Positions 51,168 to 59,565 of a stretch of 64,000 nt of DNA are shown here, in pieces. The first letter of the stretch is position 1. Each line of letters starts with the position of its first letter. The notes beneath the pieces were generated by a model that saw only the letters and a program-made list of their open reading frames with translations, was not told where the DNA came from and did not search any database. The DNA is from Beijerinckia sp. 28-YEA-48 (lineage in GTDB: Bacteria; Pseudomonadota; Alphaproteobacteria; Rhizobiales; Beijerinckiaceae): assembly GCF_900104955.1 (NCBI RefSeq), contig NZ_FNSI01000001.1, positions 4,312,001-4,376,000 on the forward strand. Direction: 5' to 3'. Made by a program: the position numbers and the translations under genes.

Positions 51168-51809
51168 GTGGGTTTCATATCGAAGAAAGCCATATGCGCG
51201 ATGTTCGCGATCGGCTTCGTCACGCAATCGGTGACCGCCGGCACCCTGGATGAATGGGAAAAGGTTCAGCTTCCACAACGTCCCGAACCGGAAGCCGTCA
51301 GTGTCGATCCGACTAAAACCGCTCTCCTGATGCTGGACTTCAATCGTCCGCCTTGCGACCCGGCGACACGCCCAAGATGCGCCGCGACAATTCCAGCGGC
51401 CCAGGCTCTGTTGGAGAAAGCCAAAGCCGCCGGCGTCTACGTCATCTATACCTTGGGCGGCGGCGGAACCGCTGCCGACATGGACAGCCGCATTCAGCCC
51501 TCTGGCGCGGAGCCCACGTTCACCGCACCGCCCAACAAGTTTCTGGGATCTGACCTGGAAACGCTTTTGAAGAGCCGCGGCATTGAAACAATCATTCCCA
51601 TGGGCGCCGCTTCAAACGGATCGATTCTCTACACGTCCAGTGAGGCCGCATTTCGCGGTTACAAAGTCGTCGTGCCCGTCGATGGCATTTCGGCGGCCAC
51701 GGTTTACGCGGAGCAGTTCACGATTTGGCAGTTGTTGAACGGACCAGCCGTGAACAATCGCGTTAAACTGACAAGAACAGACACCATCAAATTCGCGCCC
51801 GGAAACTGA
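51168..51809 (+). CDS. Exported isochorismatase-fold protein lacking catalytic Cys
   Basis: A 213-aa cysteine-hydrolase-fold protein. The GTG at 51168 follows GGAGAG and gives a signal peptide (GFISKKAICAMFAIGFVTQSVTAGT), unusual for this mostly cytoplasmic family. The catalytic Asp (D57, LLMLDFNRP) and Lys (K123, NKFLGSDL) are present. At the position of the nucleophilic Cys in the usual tNxCV motif there is Ser151 (ASNGSILYTS). The C-terminus GYKVVVPVDGISA is canonical. Loss of the Cys argues against normal hydrolase activity. A decayed copy of its 3' third lies at about 54382-54570, on the other side of the porin gene. Confidence 0.82.
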   Translation: MGFISKKAICAMFAIGFVTQSVTAGTLDEWEKVQLPQRPEPEAVSVDPTKTALLMLDFNRPPCDPATRPRCAATIPAAQALLEKAKAAGVYVIYTLGGGGTAADMDSRIQPSGAEPTFTAPPNKFLGSDLETLLKSRGIETIIPMGAASNGSILYTSSEAAFRGYKVVVPVDGISAATVYAEQFTIWQLLNGPAVNNRVKLTRTDTIKFAPGN

Positions 51810-52650
51810 AGCGGACGATATTCGCCGGCTGATCGCGGGTCGGCGCTTCTCGACAGTTAGGCGCTCTGCGCGGCGTCGGGGTGAATTGCTGGAATGAATA
51901 CAACTAAGGACCCAGCCTGACGATAACGTGATCTATGTCACGAGAAATGGGTTGCTTAGTAGAGATCGAACTCTCAGCGCGGTGCGTCGAGCACCGCGAC
52001 GGTATCGTTCGCGTCGGTCGATACGACATTTAAATAATGATTGTAGCGCAGGTATTTCTTGAAACAGGTGACAGCCGAAGTCACGCTGACAGTCTTGCCT
52101 AGATAGCAACATTCAAGACGAAACAAACCTTGCCGCGCGCGATCCATATTGTAGCCTGATCGCAAGTTCCGATATTCGCTATCGGAGCCTACGACCATCA
52201 GGTCGTTTCCTCCCTGACTTGGCTCCGCTTGTTGATTCATTCAACGGCGGAGTCACTTTTCTCCGCGAGAAAAGACGAGTCAGAAGTTAGGTCGAATGGC
52301 GCGACATTCTCGCGCGATGAAATGATCGCAGCTAGCGGCGGCTTGATAGCAGGCTTCGCGTTTGTCCGGAGCTGCTTGCAACTGGGCAGCGAGAGTGACC
52401 GCCGAAAGCCTCGACACGATCGTCCGTGCTTCTTGCTCTATCTGCTTCGTGTCGAGCCATTATTGTACGTCCCGCACCCCGCAGTTCCGAATCTGTTGTT
52501 CAGAGGGAGCGGATTGAAACGGAGGTAATTTCAATCTTACCGGTGATCCGGGTTCTGCGGGATGCGGGTTTTCCGGCCGGGGTATTGCGCCCCCCGACCG
52601 AAACCTAATGCGATGAGCCAAGCCTCATGCGATCAGCGAAATTCTTCGCT
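51810..52650. other. Unexplained region between isochorismatase-like and porin genes
   Basis: About 840 bp without a firmly recognised gene, apart from the doubtful frame at 51974-52240. On the plus strand the frame ending near 52608 (ERIETEVISILPVIRVLRDAGF...) could be the tail of a lost gene. The region is bounded by directly repeated isochorismatase-like segments (51.6 and 54.4 kb) together with the porin, so rearrangement is plausible. Confidence 0.4.
51974..52240 (-). CDS. Doubtful small hypothetical protein
   Basis: An 88-aa minus-strand frame (NQQAEPSQGGNDLMVVGSDSEYRNLR...). Four Cys/aromatic-rich patches near LFRLECCYLGKTVSV give no recognisable family. There is no ribosome-binding site before the ATG at 52240. 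It is the longest non-shadow frame in an otherwise empty region and could be chance. Confidence 0.25.
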   Translation of the reverse strand: MNQQAEPSQGGNDLMVVGSDSEYRNLRSGYNMDRARQGLFRLECCYLGKTVSVTSAVTCFKKYLRYNHYLNVVSTDANDTVAVLDAPR

Positions 52651-54090
52651 TTAGAACGTGCGCTCGACGCGGACACGACCCGTCCAATTACTCGGGCTGA
52701 CGTCAGCCAACGTGCCAAGACCGACCGGAACCGTGAGCGGCAAGGTCTGATTCAGGCGGGCGTAGGACAGCTCGACACCAATGTCGAAGTTGCGCACCGG
52801 CGACCAGATCAGACTGCCCATGACGCCCCACACGTTGGCATCAGACAGACCACCATTGGCCCAGCTGGTATTGCGGGTCACCGAGCCTGGGGTGATACGT
52901 GCATATGAACCGATCAAGTTCGAACGCAGCGATGGGGTCCAGTAGTGGGTGAAGATCGCCGCAGCCGACCAAGCCTTGGTCTGCTCCGAGCCACCAACCG
53001 TACAGGCCGCGTTCACACAGAACAGCGTGACGTTCCGGTCTACGCGCAGAAAGCCGCCAAGCCAGCTGCCGGAGACCGCAGGGTTGGAATTGATGCCGGA
53101 GTTCGTCACGTAGTCGAGCGCGCCGACGCCGTAAGCCGCCCATGCCTGGATATGATCGCCTTGAGCGATCATCGGCAGGTTGATGCGAACGCCACCGCTG
53201 ACCGCCCAGCCCGTCTGTTTGACCTGCGGACCGGCGTTGCCGACAACCGCGAGATTGGCGTTGCCGAAGGTGGCGATGTTCTGCAGCACCGCGGCCGACA
53301 GCATCGCGGAACCCCACGGCTGATCGATGCGGACGTTACCGACGAGAGCCGGCAGACCCTGAGGGTTGGGGCCCGCGGTCGCCGCCGTGCCGGTGAACGG
53401 GTTGGCGCCGAGCGTGTTGACCGAGTTTGACAACGTCAGTTCGCCGCGATTCTCCACTGCGATCGATGCCGAGATGCCGCCACCGAAGGTCGCTGTGTAG
53501 GCGAGCTGGCGGATGCCGTTCGGGAACGACGCGGTGAACATCGAATGATACTGGTAGGCTGGCAGGAATGTGAAGTTTGAAGCGGCCTGACCGGCGGTGA
53601 AACCGGCAAAACGAATGTAAGCGGCTTCGATCGTCGTGGTGTTCGCGTTGCCCGCCGCGAACACGCTGCCGCTGTAGCCTGGCGGGGTATTGGCGAGACC
53701 GGACGCTGCCTGCAGACGGAGCGAGAAGACAGTCTGTACCGTCCCCCAGGCGGATTGCGTGCGCGCATCCATGTTGATGATGCCGCGTGCGTACCAACCG
53801 TTCTGGTCAACCGCATTCGAGCTGATGAACGTGCCCGTCCCGCCGCCGGTCGAACGCCCTGACACCGCGTTCTTAGCCGGGGTGTACCAGGTGTCGACAC
53901 GAACACGGCCGCCGACCTTCAAGCAGGTGTCGGTGCCGGGAATGAAGTAGAAGCCTGCACCATAAGCGTCACAAACCCGCACGAATTCGACAGGCGTGGA
54001 CTTAATTGAGGGCAAATCAGCGGCCTGGCCCGAGCCCGCCATTGTAAGGAGTGCTGCTGAACCGAGCACAGCACTTCGCGTCAACATCAT
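52651..54090 (-). CDS. Alphaproteobacterial porin (porin_2 family)
   Basis: A 479-aa outer-membrane beta-barrel. A signal peptide ends at SGQA-ADLPSIKS. The family start is classic: VEFVRVCDAYGAGFYFIPGTDTCLKVGGRVRVDTWY, with the two Cys of the Omp2/RopA-type porins. The chain is rich in alternating hydrophobic strands and ends in Phe (VRVERTF), as required for barrel insertion. It forms a passive pore for small hydrophilic solutes. A palindromic operator candidate lies 69 bp upstream of the start. Flanking direct repeats of an isochorismatase-like sequence suggest a mobile history. Confidence 0.95.
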   Translation of the reverse strand: MMLTRSAVLGSAALLTMAGSGQAADLPSIKSTPVEFVRVCDAYGAGFYFIPGTDTCLKVGGRVRVDTWYTPAKNAVSGRSTGGGTGTFISSNAVDQNGWYARGIINMDARTQSAWGTVQTVFSLRLQAASGLANTPPGYSGSVFAAGNANTTTIEAAYIRFAGFTAGQAASNFTFLPAYQYHSMFTASFPNGIRQLAYTATFGGGISASIAVENRGELTLSNSVNTLGANPFTGTAATAGPNPQGLPALVGNVRIDQPWGSAMLSAAVLQNIATFGNANLAVVGNAGPQVKQTGWAVSGGVRINLPMIAQGDHIQAWAAYGVGALDYVTNSGINSNPAVSGSWLGGFLRVDRNVTLFCVNAACTVGGSEQTKAWSAAAIFTHYWTPSLRSNLIGSYARITPGSVTRNTSWANGGLSDANVWGVMGSLIWSPVRNFDIGVELSYARLNQTLPLTVPVGLGTLADVSPSNWTGRVRVERTF

Positions 54091-54158
54091 GGATTGATTC
54101 CTCCGTCAGAGCTCTCGGCGGGTGCCGAGTCAGCCATTCCGTAGAACTACCATGTTTG

Positions 54159-54180
54159 TGCACAAAAAAGCTTTTGTGCA
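54159..54180. promoter_or_regulatory. Palindromic operator candidate upstream of porin
   Basis: TGCACAAAA and TTTTGTGCA are perfect 9-bp arms separated by AAGC, 69 bp upstream of the porin start. The arm matches the TGCAYAAWA repeats at 50365-50409 near the Bug and cytochrome genes. A shared regulator is inferred. Confidence 0.55.
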
Positions 54181-54219
54181 TTTATTAAATAATGTGTATG
54201 CCCAGCGTGCTGCCTAGCA

Positions 54220-54570
54220 GCGCTGCGAATTGGGGACTCGCGCTGTAATTGCCCAAGATGGCATGATCATCTCGGCGCGGACGCCAGCTTTCTACAACAA
54301 ACCGCAGTCGGTCGAGAACATCATCGATCATCGCGTCGGACCTATTGTCGATGTCTTCGATCTCGATGTTGCTGGCTTTCCGGACGCCGCTTCAAACGAA
54401 TCGATTCTCTATGCGTCCACTGAAGCCGCATTTCGCGATCACTAGGTCGTCATTCCGGTCGATGGCATTTCGGCTGCCGCTCTCGACACGGAGCAGTTCA
54501 CGCGTTGGCAGTTGCGGACCGGACAGAAGAACAGACACAATCAAATTCGCGCCTGGCAACTGAAGCGAGC
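54220..54570 (+). pseudogene. Chimeric pseudogene: UbiX C-terminus joined to isochorismatase-like fragment
   Basis: The first part encodes GTRAVIAQDGMIISARTPAFYNKPQSVENIIDHRVGPIVDVFDLDV, matching the C-terminal end of UbiX/Pad1 flavin prenyltransferases (PAFYxxPQSxxDIxDHxVGRxLDxFxL). From about 54382 the sequence becomes a near copy of 51600-51815, the 3' third of the exported isochorismatase-like gene. It is interrupted by a TAG at 54443-54445 and by a deletion of some 25 bp that shifts frame before the final DTIKFAPGN. Neither gene has its 5' part. It is therefore a decayed fusion, not an expressed protein. Confidence 0.75.
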
Positions 54571-54639
54571 GATCTTCACCGGCTTGTCACACCGGTAGGC
54601 TCAAATCGATCACGAAACGGAAAGTTCATTGGTTTAGTT

Positions 54640-54715
<76 letters not shown>

Positions 54716-54867
54716 ACGCCGCAAACCGGCCTTTCGGCGGTTGCGAAATACACGATCCGTTGGGACGGACCGGGCGCTTGCGTCGCCCTTTCGGGCGGCG
54801 CGGCGCGTGTATAGCGCCTCATCGACAGCTTCACAAGCGTTGTGCAAGCTGTCGGGAGGGAAAATTC

Positions 54868-55242
54868 TCAGCTTTCTTCGTCGGTCTCGATATCGCCGTC
54901 GATCAGGCCGGACACGTCGTCGTTATCTTCCTCTTCTTCTTCAAGGAAGGTCTCGTCGTCGCCAGCGTTATCGTCGTCTTCGATCTCAATATCGTCATCT
55001 GACGCGCCAACAGCCTTGGCCTCGGCAGCATCGGCATCCTCAAGGGACACCAATTCCACATTCGCCGTATCTGGCTCGGCCTCGTCGTCGGCCTCGGCCC
55101 GGCGCGCCGGCGCGGCGCGCGCGGCCACAGCCTGGAACACAGTGCCGCACTTCGGGCAGATGATCGGATCGTGGTTAAGGTCGAAAAACTTAGTGCCGCA
55201 GCTCTGGCACTGGCGTTTGCCACCTAGGTCCGGTTTCGCCAC
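54868..55242 (-). CDS. FYDLN acidic protein (TIGR02300)
   Basis: A 124-aa protein of the alphaproteobacteria-restricted TIGR02300 family. The N-terminal zinc ribbon is KRQCQSCGTKFFDLNHDPIICPKCGTVF (two CxxC pairs around the name-giving F[YF]DLN). It is followed by an Ala/Arg linker and a long run of Asp/Glu, making the protein very acidic. The function is unknown. Its divergent position from aroA is common in Rhizobiales and helps place the organism. Confidence 0.93.
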   Translation of the reverse strand: MAKPDLGGKRQCQSCGTKFFDLNHDPIICPKCGTVFQAVAARAAPARRAEADDEAEPDTANVELVSLEDADAAEAKAVGASDDDIEIEDDDNAGDDETFLEEEEEDNDDVSGLIDGDIETDEES

Positions 55243-55447
55243 TTGTCAAAACCTCATGCAATTCTGGAAGAACCGCCGCGCCGCCGGGCGGAACATGGAA
55301 ACCAATTCCGGACGCTCCCGTTAGTGGGCTGTCGCGCGCCTGTCAAATGGGAAGTTAGTCGCCCGTTGCAATAATGACAGGAGCAGTTTGCGCATGGTAG
55401 GAGCGCCGCGCGAGACCTCTGAGTTCGCCCGCATTTTTGAGGATAAA

Positions 55448-56812
55448 ATGGCCGCCGCCTCCCACGCCCATTCCGCCCCGATTCCCTTGACGGCGGCCGC
55501 CTCAGGCCCCCTGACCGGGCGTCTGCGGGCGCCCGGCGACAAGTCGATTTCCCATCGCGCCCTTATTCTGGGCCTGCTGGCGGTCGGCCGCACCACGATT
55601 GAAGGCCTGCTGGAAGGCGACGATGTCCTGCGCACGGCCGACGCCTGCCGCGCGCTGGGCGCTAAGGTCGAGCGCACCGGCCCCGGCCAGTGGACGGTTG
55701 ATGGGGCTGGCCTCGGCACCCTGCAAACGCCTCGCGATGTCCTTGATTTCGGCAATGCCGGCACCGGGACCCGACTGATGATGGGTGTGGTGGCCGGCCA
55801 CCCGATCGAAGCAACTTTCGACGGCGACGCCTCCCTGCGCAAACGCCCGATGCGCCGTATTCTCGATCCGCTGGCGCTGATGGGCGTCCAGGTCGTCGCC
55901 GAGAGCGAAGGCGGGCGCTGCCCGATCGTCCTGCGTGGCACCGGCGACCCGGCCCCGATCGAATATCGCACCCCGGTTCCATCAGCTCAGCTTAAGTCAG
56001 CTATCCTGCTCGCCGGCCTTAATTCGCCCGGCCAGACGACGGTTATCGAAACCGAGGCGTCGCGCGACCATACGGAAAAAATGCTGGCCTATTTCGGCGC
56101 CAATATCGTCTCCACCCCGGACGGGCCGCACGGGCGCAAGATTGTGCTGGCCGGCCGGCCGGAGCTGAAGGCGCGCGACGTCATCGTCCCGGCCGACCCC
56201 TCGTCAGCCGCTTTCGCCCTAACGGCGGCGCTGCTGGTGCCTGATTCGGACGTCATCATCGAAGGCATGATGATGAATCCGCTGCGCATCGGCCTGTTGA
56301 CCACCCTGCAGGAGATGGACGCACGAATCGACGTCCTCAACGCCCGCATCGAGGGCGGTGAGGACGTGGCTGATCTCAGGGTGCGGACGTCGCAGCTCAA
56401 GGGCGTTGACGTGCCCGCGGCTCGGGCGCCGGCGATGATCGATGAATATCCGATCCTGGCGGTGGTGGCGGCTTTCGCACAAGGCGAAACACGCATGCGC
56501 GGACTGGCCGAATTGCGGGTGAAGGAATCAGATCGCCTGGCGGCGGTGGCCGACGGCCTGATCGCTGCTGGCGTGACCTGCCGAATCGAAGGTGACGATC
56601 TGATCGTCACTGGCGGACAAGACGGTCCCGGCATCGTGCGTGGCGGCGGCACGGTGAAAACTCATCTCGATCACCGCATCGCCATGAGCTTCCTGGTGAT
56701 GGGCCTCGCCTCGCAGCAGCCGATGACCATCGACGACGCGGCGATGATCGCCACCAGCTTCCCGACCTTTCAGCCGGAGATGCAGCGGCTCGGCGCGAAG
56801 TTCAGCGGCTAA
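55448..56812 (+). CDS. aroA: 3-phosphoshikimate 1-carboxyvinyltransferase (class II EPSP synthase)
   Basis: Transfers enolpyruvate from PEP to shikimate 3-phosphate in the shikimate pathway. The 454-aa protein has [90 protein letters not shown] and [13 protein letters not shown], and overall closely resembles the class II CP4 enzyme. The residue matching CP4 Ala100 is Gly here (NAGTG instead of NAATG). The start at 55448 (MAAASHAH) is chosen by family length; an upstream in-frame ATG exists at 55388. cmk and rpsA, its frequent followers, are absent here. Confidence 0.95.
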   Translation: MAAASHAHSAPIPLTAAASGPLTGRLRAPGDKSISHRALILGLLAVGRTTIEGLLEGDDVLRTADACRALGAKVERTGPGQWTVDGAGLGTLQTPRDVLDFGNAGTGTRLMMGVVAGHPIEATFDGDASLRKRPMRRILDPLALMGVQVVAESEGGRCPIVLRGTGDPAPIEYRTPVPSAQLKSAILLAGLNSPGQTTVIETEASRDHTEKMLAYFGANIVSTPDGPHGRKIVLAGRPELKARDVIVPADPSSAAFALTAALLVPDSDVIIEGMMMNPLRIGLLTTLQEMDARIDVLNARIEGGEDVADLRVRTSQLKGVDVPAARAPAMIDEYPILAVVAAFAQGETRMRGLAELRVKESDRLAAVADGLIAAGVTCRIEGDDLIVTGGQDGPGIVRGGGTVKTHLDHRIAMSFLVMGLASQQPMTIDDAAMIATSFPTFQPEMQRLGAKFSG

Positions 56813-56814
56813 CT

Positions 56815-56950
56815 CCGTCATTGCGAGGAGCGCAGCGACGCGGCAATCCAGGAGCGTGTGGTGCCAAGAAAGGCCTGCGGTGCAGGCTTTTCCACGTCTA
56901 TGACTTTACACCTTAACCCCTGGATTGCGTCGCTGCGCTCGCAATGACGG
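56815..56950. repeat. Large imperfect inverted repeat (intergenic palindromic element)
   Basis: The arm 56815-56852 (CCGTCATTGCGAGGAGCGCA...) is mirrored by 56919-56950 (...GCGCTCGCAATGACGG), with two 3-nt indels. The sequence resembles the widespread GTCATTGCGAG... intergenic palindromes of proteobacterial chromosomes. A terminator hairpin sits in the middle. Confidence 0.75.
56873..56891 (+). terminator. Terminator hairpin within the repeat after aroA
   Basis: GCCTGC and GCAGGC form a 6-bp stem with a GGT loop, followed by TTTT. It lies 60 bp past the aroA stop. Confidence 0.5.
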
Positions 56951-56981
56951 TCTCGTTTTCGTGCGCTGACGAGAAACAGCT

Positions 56982-58076
56982 CTACTTCGATCGTTCCCGC
57001 TCGATCAGCGCCAGCACCGAGGCGAGCCGGTCTTTCACGGGCTTGGGCGCATCGATGATATCAGCGACAACCTTCTGCACTTCCTCGCCGGACACCGGAT
57101 TGATGTCGAGATTCATCTTCCGTGCGTCTTCAAGGAAGGCCGGCAGTTTCATCGTCGCTTCAAAGGCGGCGCGGAGCGCCTTGACCCGTTCCGCCGGCAC
57201 CTGCGGTGACGTGAAGAACGGCCGGCCGATGACGGTGGGAGCCGAGAGCAGACGCATGGCCTGCCGATCCAGATCGTTGGCGGCAAGATCCATCATCAAC
57301 GGCACATCCGGCAGATCAGATGCGCGTTTCAGGCCAACCTGCACCAGCAGATAGACCTTCTTGTCGCGAATCCAGTCAGGCCGGGTCGCCTTCCAGGAGG
57401 CCCAAGAATTGGAGCCGCGGCCGGCGACCTCGCCTTTCTCCATGGCGAGATTGACCTCATTGCCACCGGGATAGCCGAGGATGATCTTGAACTTGGTGCC
57501 GACCATGCTGTTGAGCACCTGCGGATATTGCGCCGAAGTGTTGTAGCCGGTGGCGCCCATGGTCGATTCGACCTTGCGCGCGTCCTCAATGGTCTTCACC
57601 GGCGAGGTGTACCAGGTGGAGACCACATTATTCTCGACGATCGGATTGCCGATATAGATCAGCTCGCGGCTGTCGAACTTGACGCCGCTGTCGCCGAGCG
57701 CCTGTTCCAAGGCGATCGATTGATCGGCGATCCCCAGCACCGTCCCATCCTTGGGGGCAACACTATGGACATAGGCGGCGGCGATCCGGCTGCCGGCACC
57801 GGTCATGTTCTTAGGCACCAGCTTGGGCTTGCCGGGGATCTGATCGCCGAGATAGCGGGCGAGCAGCCTTGCGTAAGCATCATAGCCGCCGCCGACCGTG
57901 AAGCCGATGATGAGATCGATATTGTTCTTGGAGCGGTAGAACTGTTCGACGGCGTCCTGAGCGCGATCTTGGGCCTGTGCCGGGCTTGAGACAGCGGCGA
58001 AGGCGGCCAAAACGGCGGCCGGAGCCAGTCCGAGCCGTTTACCAAACGAAAATAGGGGCAATTTCTTGCGATTCAC
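56982..58076 (-). CDS. Bug/TctC-like periplasmic substrate-binding protein
   Basis: A 364-aa exported protein with a signal peptide through SSPAQAQ (about residue 37). The Bug fold is visible (IDLIIGFTVGGGYDAYARLLARYLGDQIPGKPKLVPKNMTGAGSRIAAAYVHSVAPKDGTVLGIAD, DLPDVPLMMDLA). It is closest in pattern to the Bug protein at 17.6 kb, with the shared SGYPGTNE/LGYPGGNE block. GTG at 58076 with AGGGAA upstream is preferred; an ATG at 58130 is the alternative. No permease genes adjoin. It is divergent from ribB. Confidence 0.85.
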   Translation of the reverse strand: MNRKKLPLFSFGKRLGLAPAAVLAAFAAVSSPAQAQDRAQDAVEQFYRSKNNIDLIIGFTVGGGYDAYARLLARYLGDQIPGKPKLVPKNMTGAGSRIAAAYVHSVAPKDGTVLGIADQSIALEQALGDSGVKFDSRELIYIGNPIVENNVVSTWYTSPVKTIEDARKVESTMGATGYNTSAQYPQVLNSMVGTKFKIILGYPGGNEVNLAMEKGEVAGRGSNSWASWKATRPDWIRDKKVYLLVQVGLKRASDLPDVPLMMDLAANDLDRQAMRLLSAPTVIGRPFFTSPQVPAERVKALRAAFEATMKLPAFLEDARKMNLDINPVSGEEVQKVVADIIDAPKPVKDRLASVLALIERERSK

Positions 58077-58299
58077 CGGACGTTCCCTTTCCCTGACGGC
58101 CTTATCTCGGCCTGTTTCCAGACCAGACATAGCGTCCCGGAACGCCCGTTGAAAGCCAGTAACGGGTTAAGAACAGCGGTTGGCGATCTTTTCCGCGCCC
58201 TTGACCGCCCCTACCTTATGTCTGATAGCTCTAGGAACTATTTTCATAGCCAAGTCCGCGTCTCGACTGAGAGCCTTGGGACTGCGCAGGGGTCATAGA

Positions 58300-59454
58300 A
58301 TGAGCGAGACGATGGCGTGGCTGTCTACGATCGAAGAAGTGATCGAGGACGCCAAGGCCGGGAAGATGTTCATCCTGGTCGACGACGAGGGTCGTGAGAA
58401 CGAAGGCGATCTTGTCATTCCGGCCGAAATGGCCAACGCCGAGGCGGTCAATTTCATGGCCAAGCACGGTCGTGGACTGATCTGCCTGTCGATGACCCAA
58501 GACCGAGTGGAAGAACTCGGCCTGCATCTGATGTCGCAGAAAAACCAGACGCTGCACCACACCGCCTTCACCGTGTCGATCGAGGCGCGCGAAGGCGTCA
58601 CCACCGGCATCTCGGCGGCCGACCGCGCCCAGACCATCGCGGTTGCCATCGACCCGAAAAAGGGTCGCCGTGACATCGTCACCCCGGGCCATGTCTTCCC
58701 GCTCGTCGCCAAGGAAGGCGGCGTGCTGGTGCGCGCCGGCCATACGGAAGCCGCCGTCGACATTTCGCGTCTCGCCGGCCTGAACCCGGCTGGCGTCATC
58801 TGCGAGATCATGAACGACGACGGTACGATGGCGCGCATGCCAGACCTCGTGCAGTTCGCGCAATTACATGGGCTGAAGATCGCCACTATTGCCGATCTCA
58901 TCGCTTATCGCCGGCGCAACGAACGCCTGATCAACATGATCTCGGAATCGAAGATCAACAGCCGCTATGGCGGCGAGTTCAAGATCCGCGTCTATTCCAA
59001 CTCCGTCGAATATGCCGAGCACATCGCTCTCATCCGTGGCGACATCTCCGGCGACGAGCCGGTGCTGGTGCGCATGCATCAGGCGAGCATTCTGTCCGAC
59101 AGCCTCGGCGACATTGGGCCGCCGGAAATGGTCGGCGGCACCTTGCGCGCGCGCAGCGGCGAACTCGCCGGTTCCATGCGCATGATCGCCGAAGCCGATC
59201 GCGGCGTCGTCATCTTCATCCGCGAGACGGCGCCGACCTTCATCAGCCGCGCCCTGAAAGAACGCGAAGGGCAGGCACGCGGTCCCGTGTCGGAACTGCG
59301 CCAATATGGTCTGGGCGCGCAGATCCTGCTCGACCTCGGGCTGAAGAACATCATTCTGCTCTCCAACACCCAACACAATATCGTCGGTCTCGACGGCTAT
59401 GGGTTGACAGTGGTCGGCCAGCTGCCGATCAAGGAAAGCACCAATAAGGGATGA
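58300..59454 (+). CDS. ribB: 3,4-dihydroxy-2-butanone 4-phosphate synthase with degenerate GTP cyclohydrolase II domain
   Basis: Makes the four-carbon precursor of riboflavin from ribulose 5-phosphate. Residues 1-205 are an intact DHBP synthase: DDEGRENEGDLVIPAE, GRGLICLSMT, TGISAADRAQTI, TPGHVFPLVAKEGGVLVRAGHTEAAVDISRLAG. Residues 210-380 align with GTP cyclohydrolase II, but the zinc-binding segment HSECLTGDxFGSxRCDC is replaced by HQASILSDSLGDIGPP, with no Cys. The second activity is therefore probably lost. The start at 58300 has AGGGG upstream. Flavin-dependent genes follow. Confidence 0.92.
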   Translation: MSETMAWLSTIEEVIEDAKAGKMFILVDDEGRENEGDLVIPAEMANAEAVNFMAKHGRGLICLSMTQDRVEELGLHLMSQKNQTLHHTAFTVSIEAREGVTTGISAADRAQTIAVAIDPKKGRRDIVTPGHVFPLVAKEGGVLVRAGHTEAAVDISRLAGLNPAGVICEIMNDDGTMARMPDLVQFAQLHGLKIATIADLIAYRRRNERLINMISESKINSRYGGEFKIRVYSNSVEYAEHIALIRGDISGDEPVLVRMHQASILSDSLGDIGPPEMVGGTLRARSGELAGSMRMIAEADRGVVIFIRETAPTFISRALKEREGQARGPVSELRQYGLGAQILLDLGLKNIILLSNTQHNIVGLDGYGLTVVGQLPIKESTNKG

Positions 59455-59565
59455 GCCGCAAAGGCTGATCCACTGCGAATAAGCGAGCCGGCGAAAACAG
59501 CCGGCCGATAAAATTTAGGGAAGCCGGCACATAACCGGCGCGGAAATGCGAAGAGGACGCACGGG

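Noticed and set aside
54345..54563. 72-aa frame ending in RRTDTIKFAPGN as a separate gene
   Set aside because: It is the frameshifted end of the decayed isochorismatase-like copy, not an independent coding region.
58131..58299. FMN riboswitch upstream of ribB
   Set aside because: No RFN-element consensus is visible in the leader.
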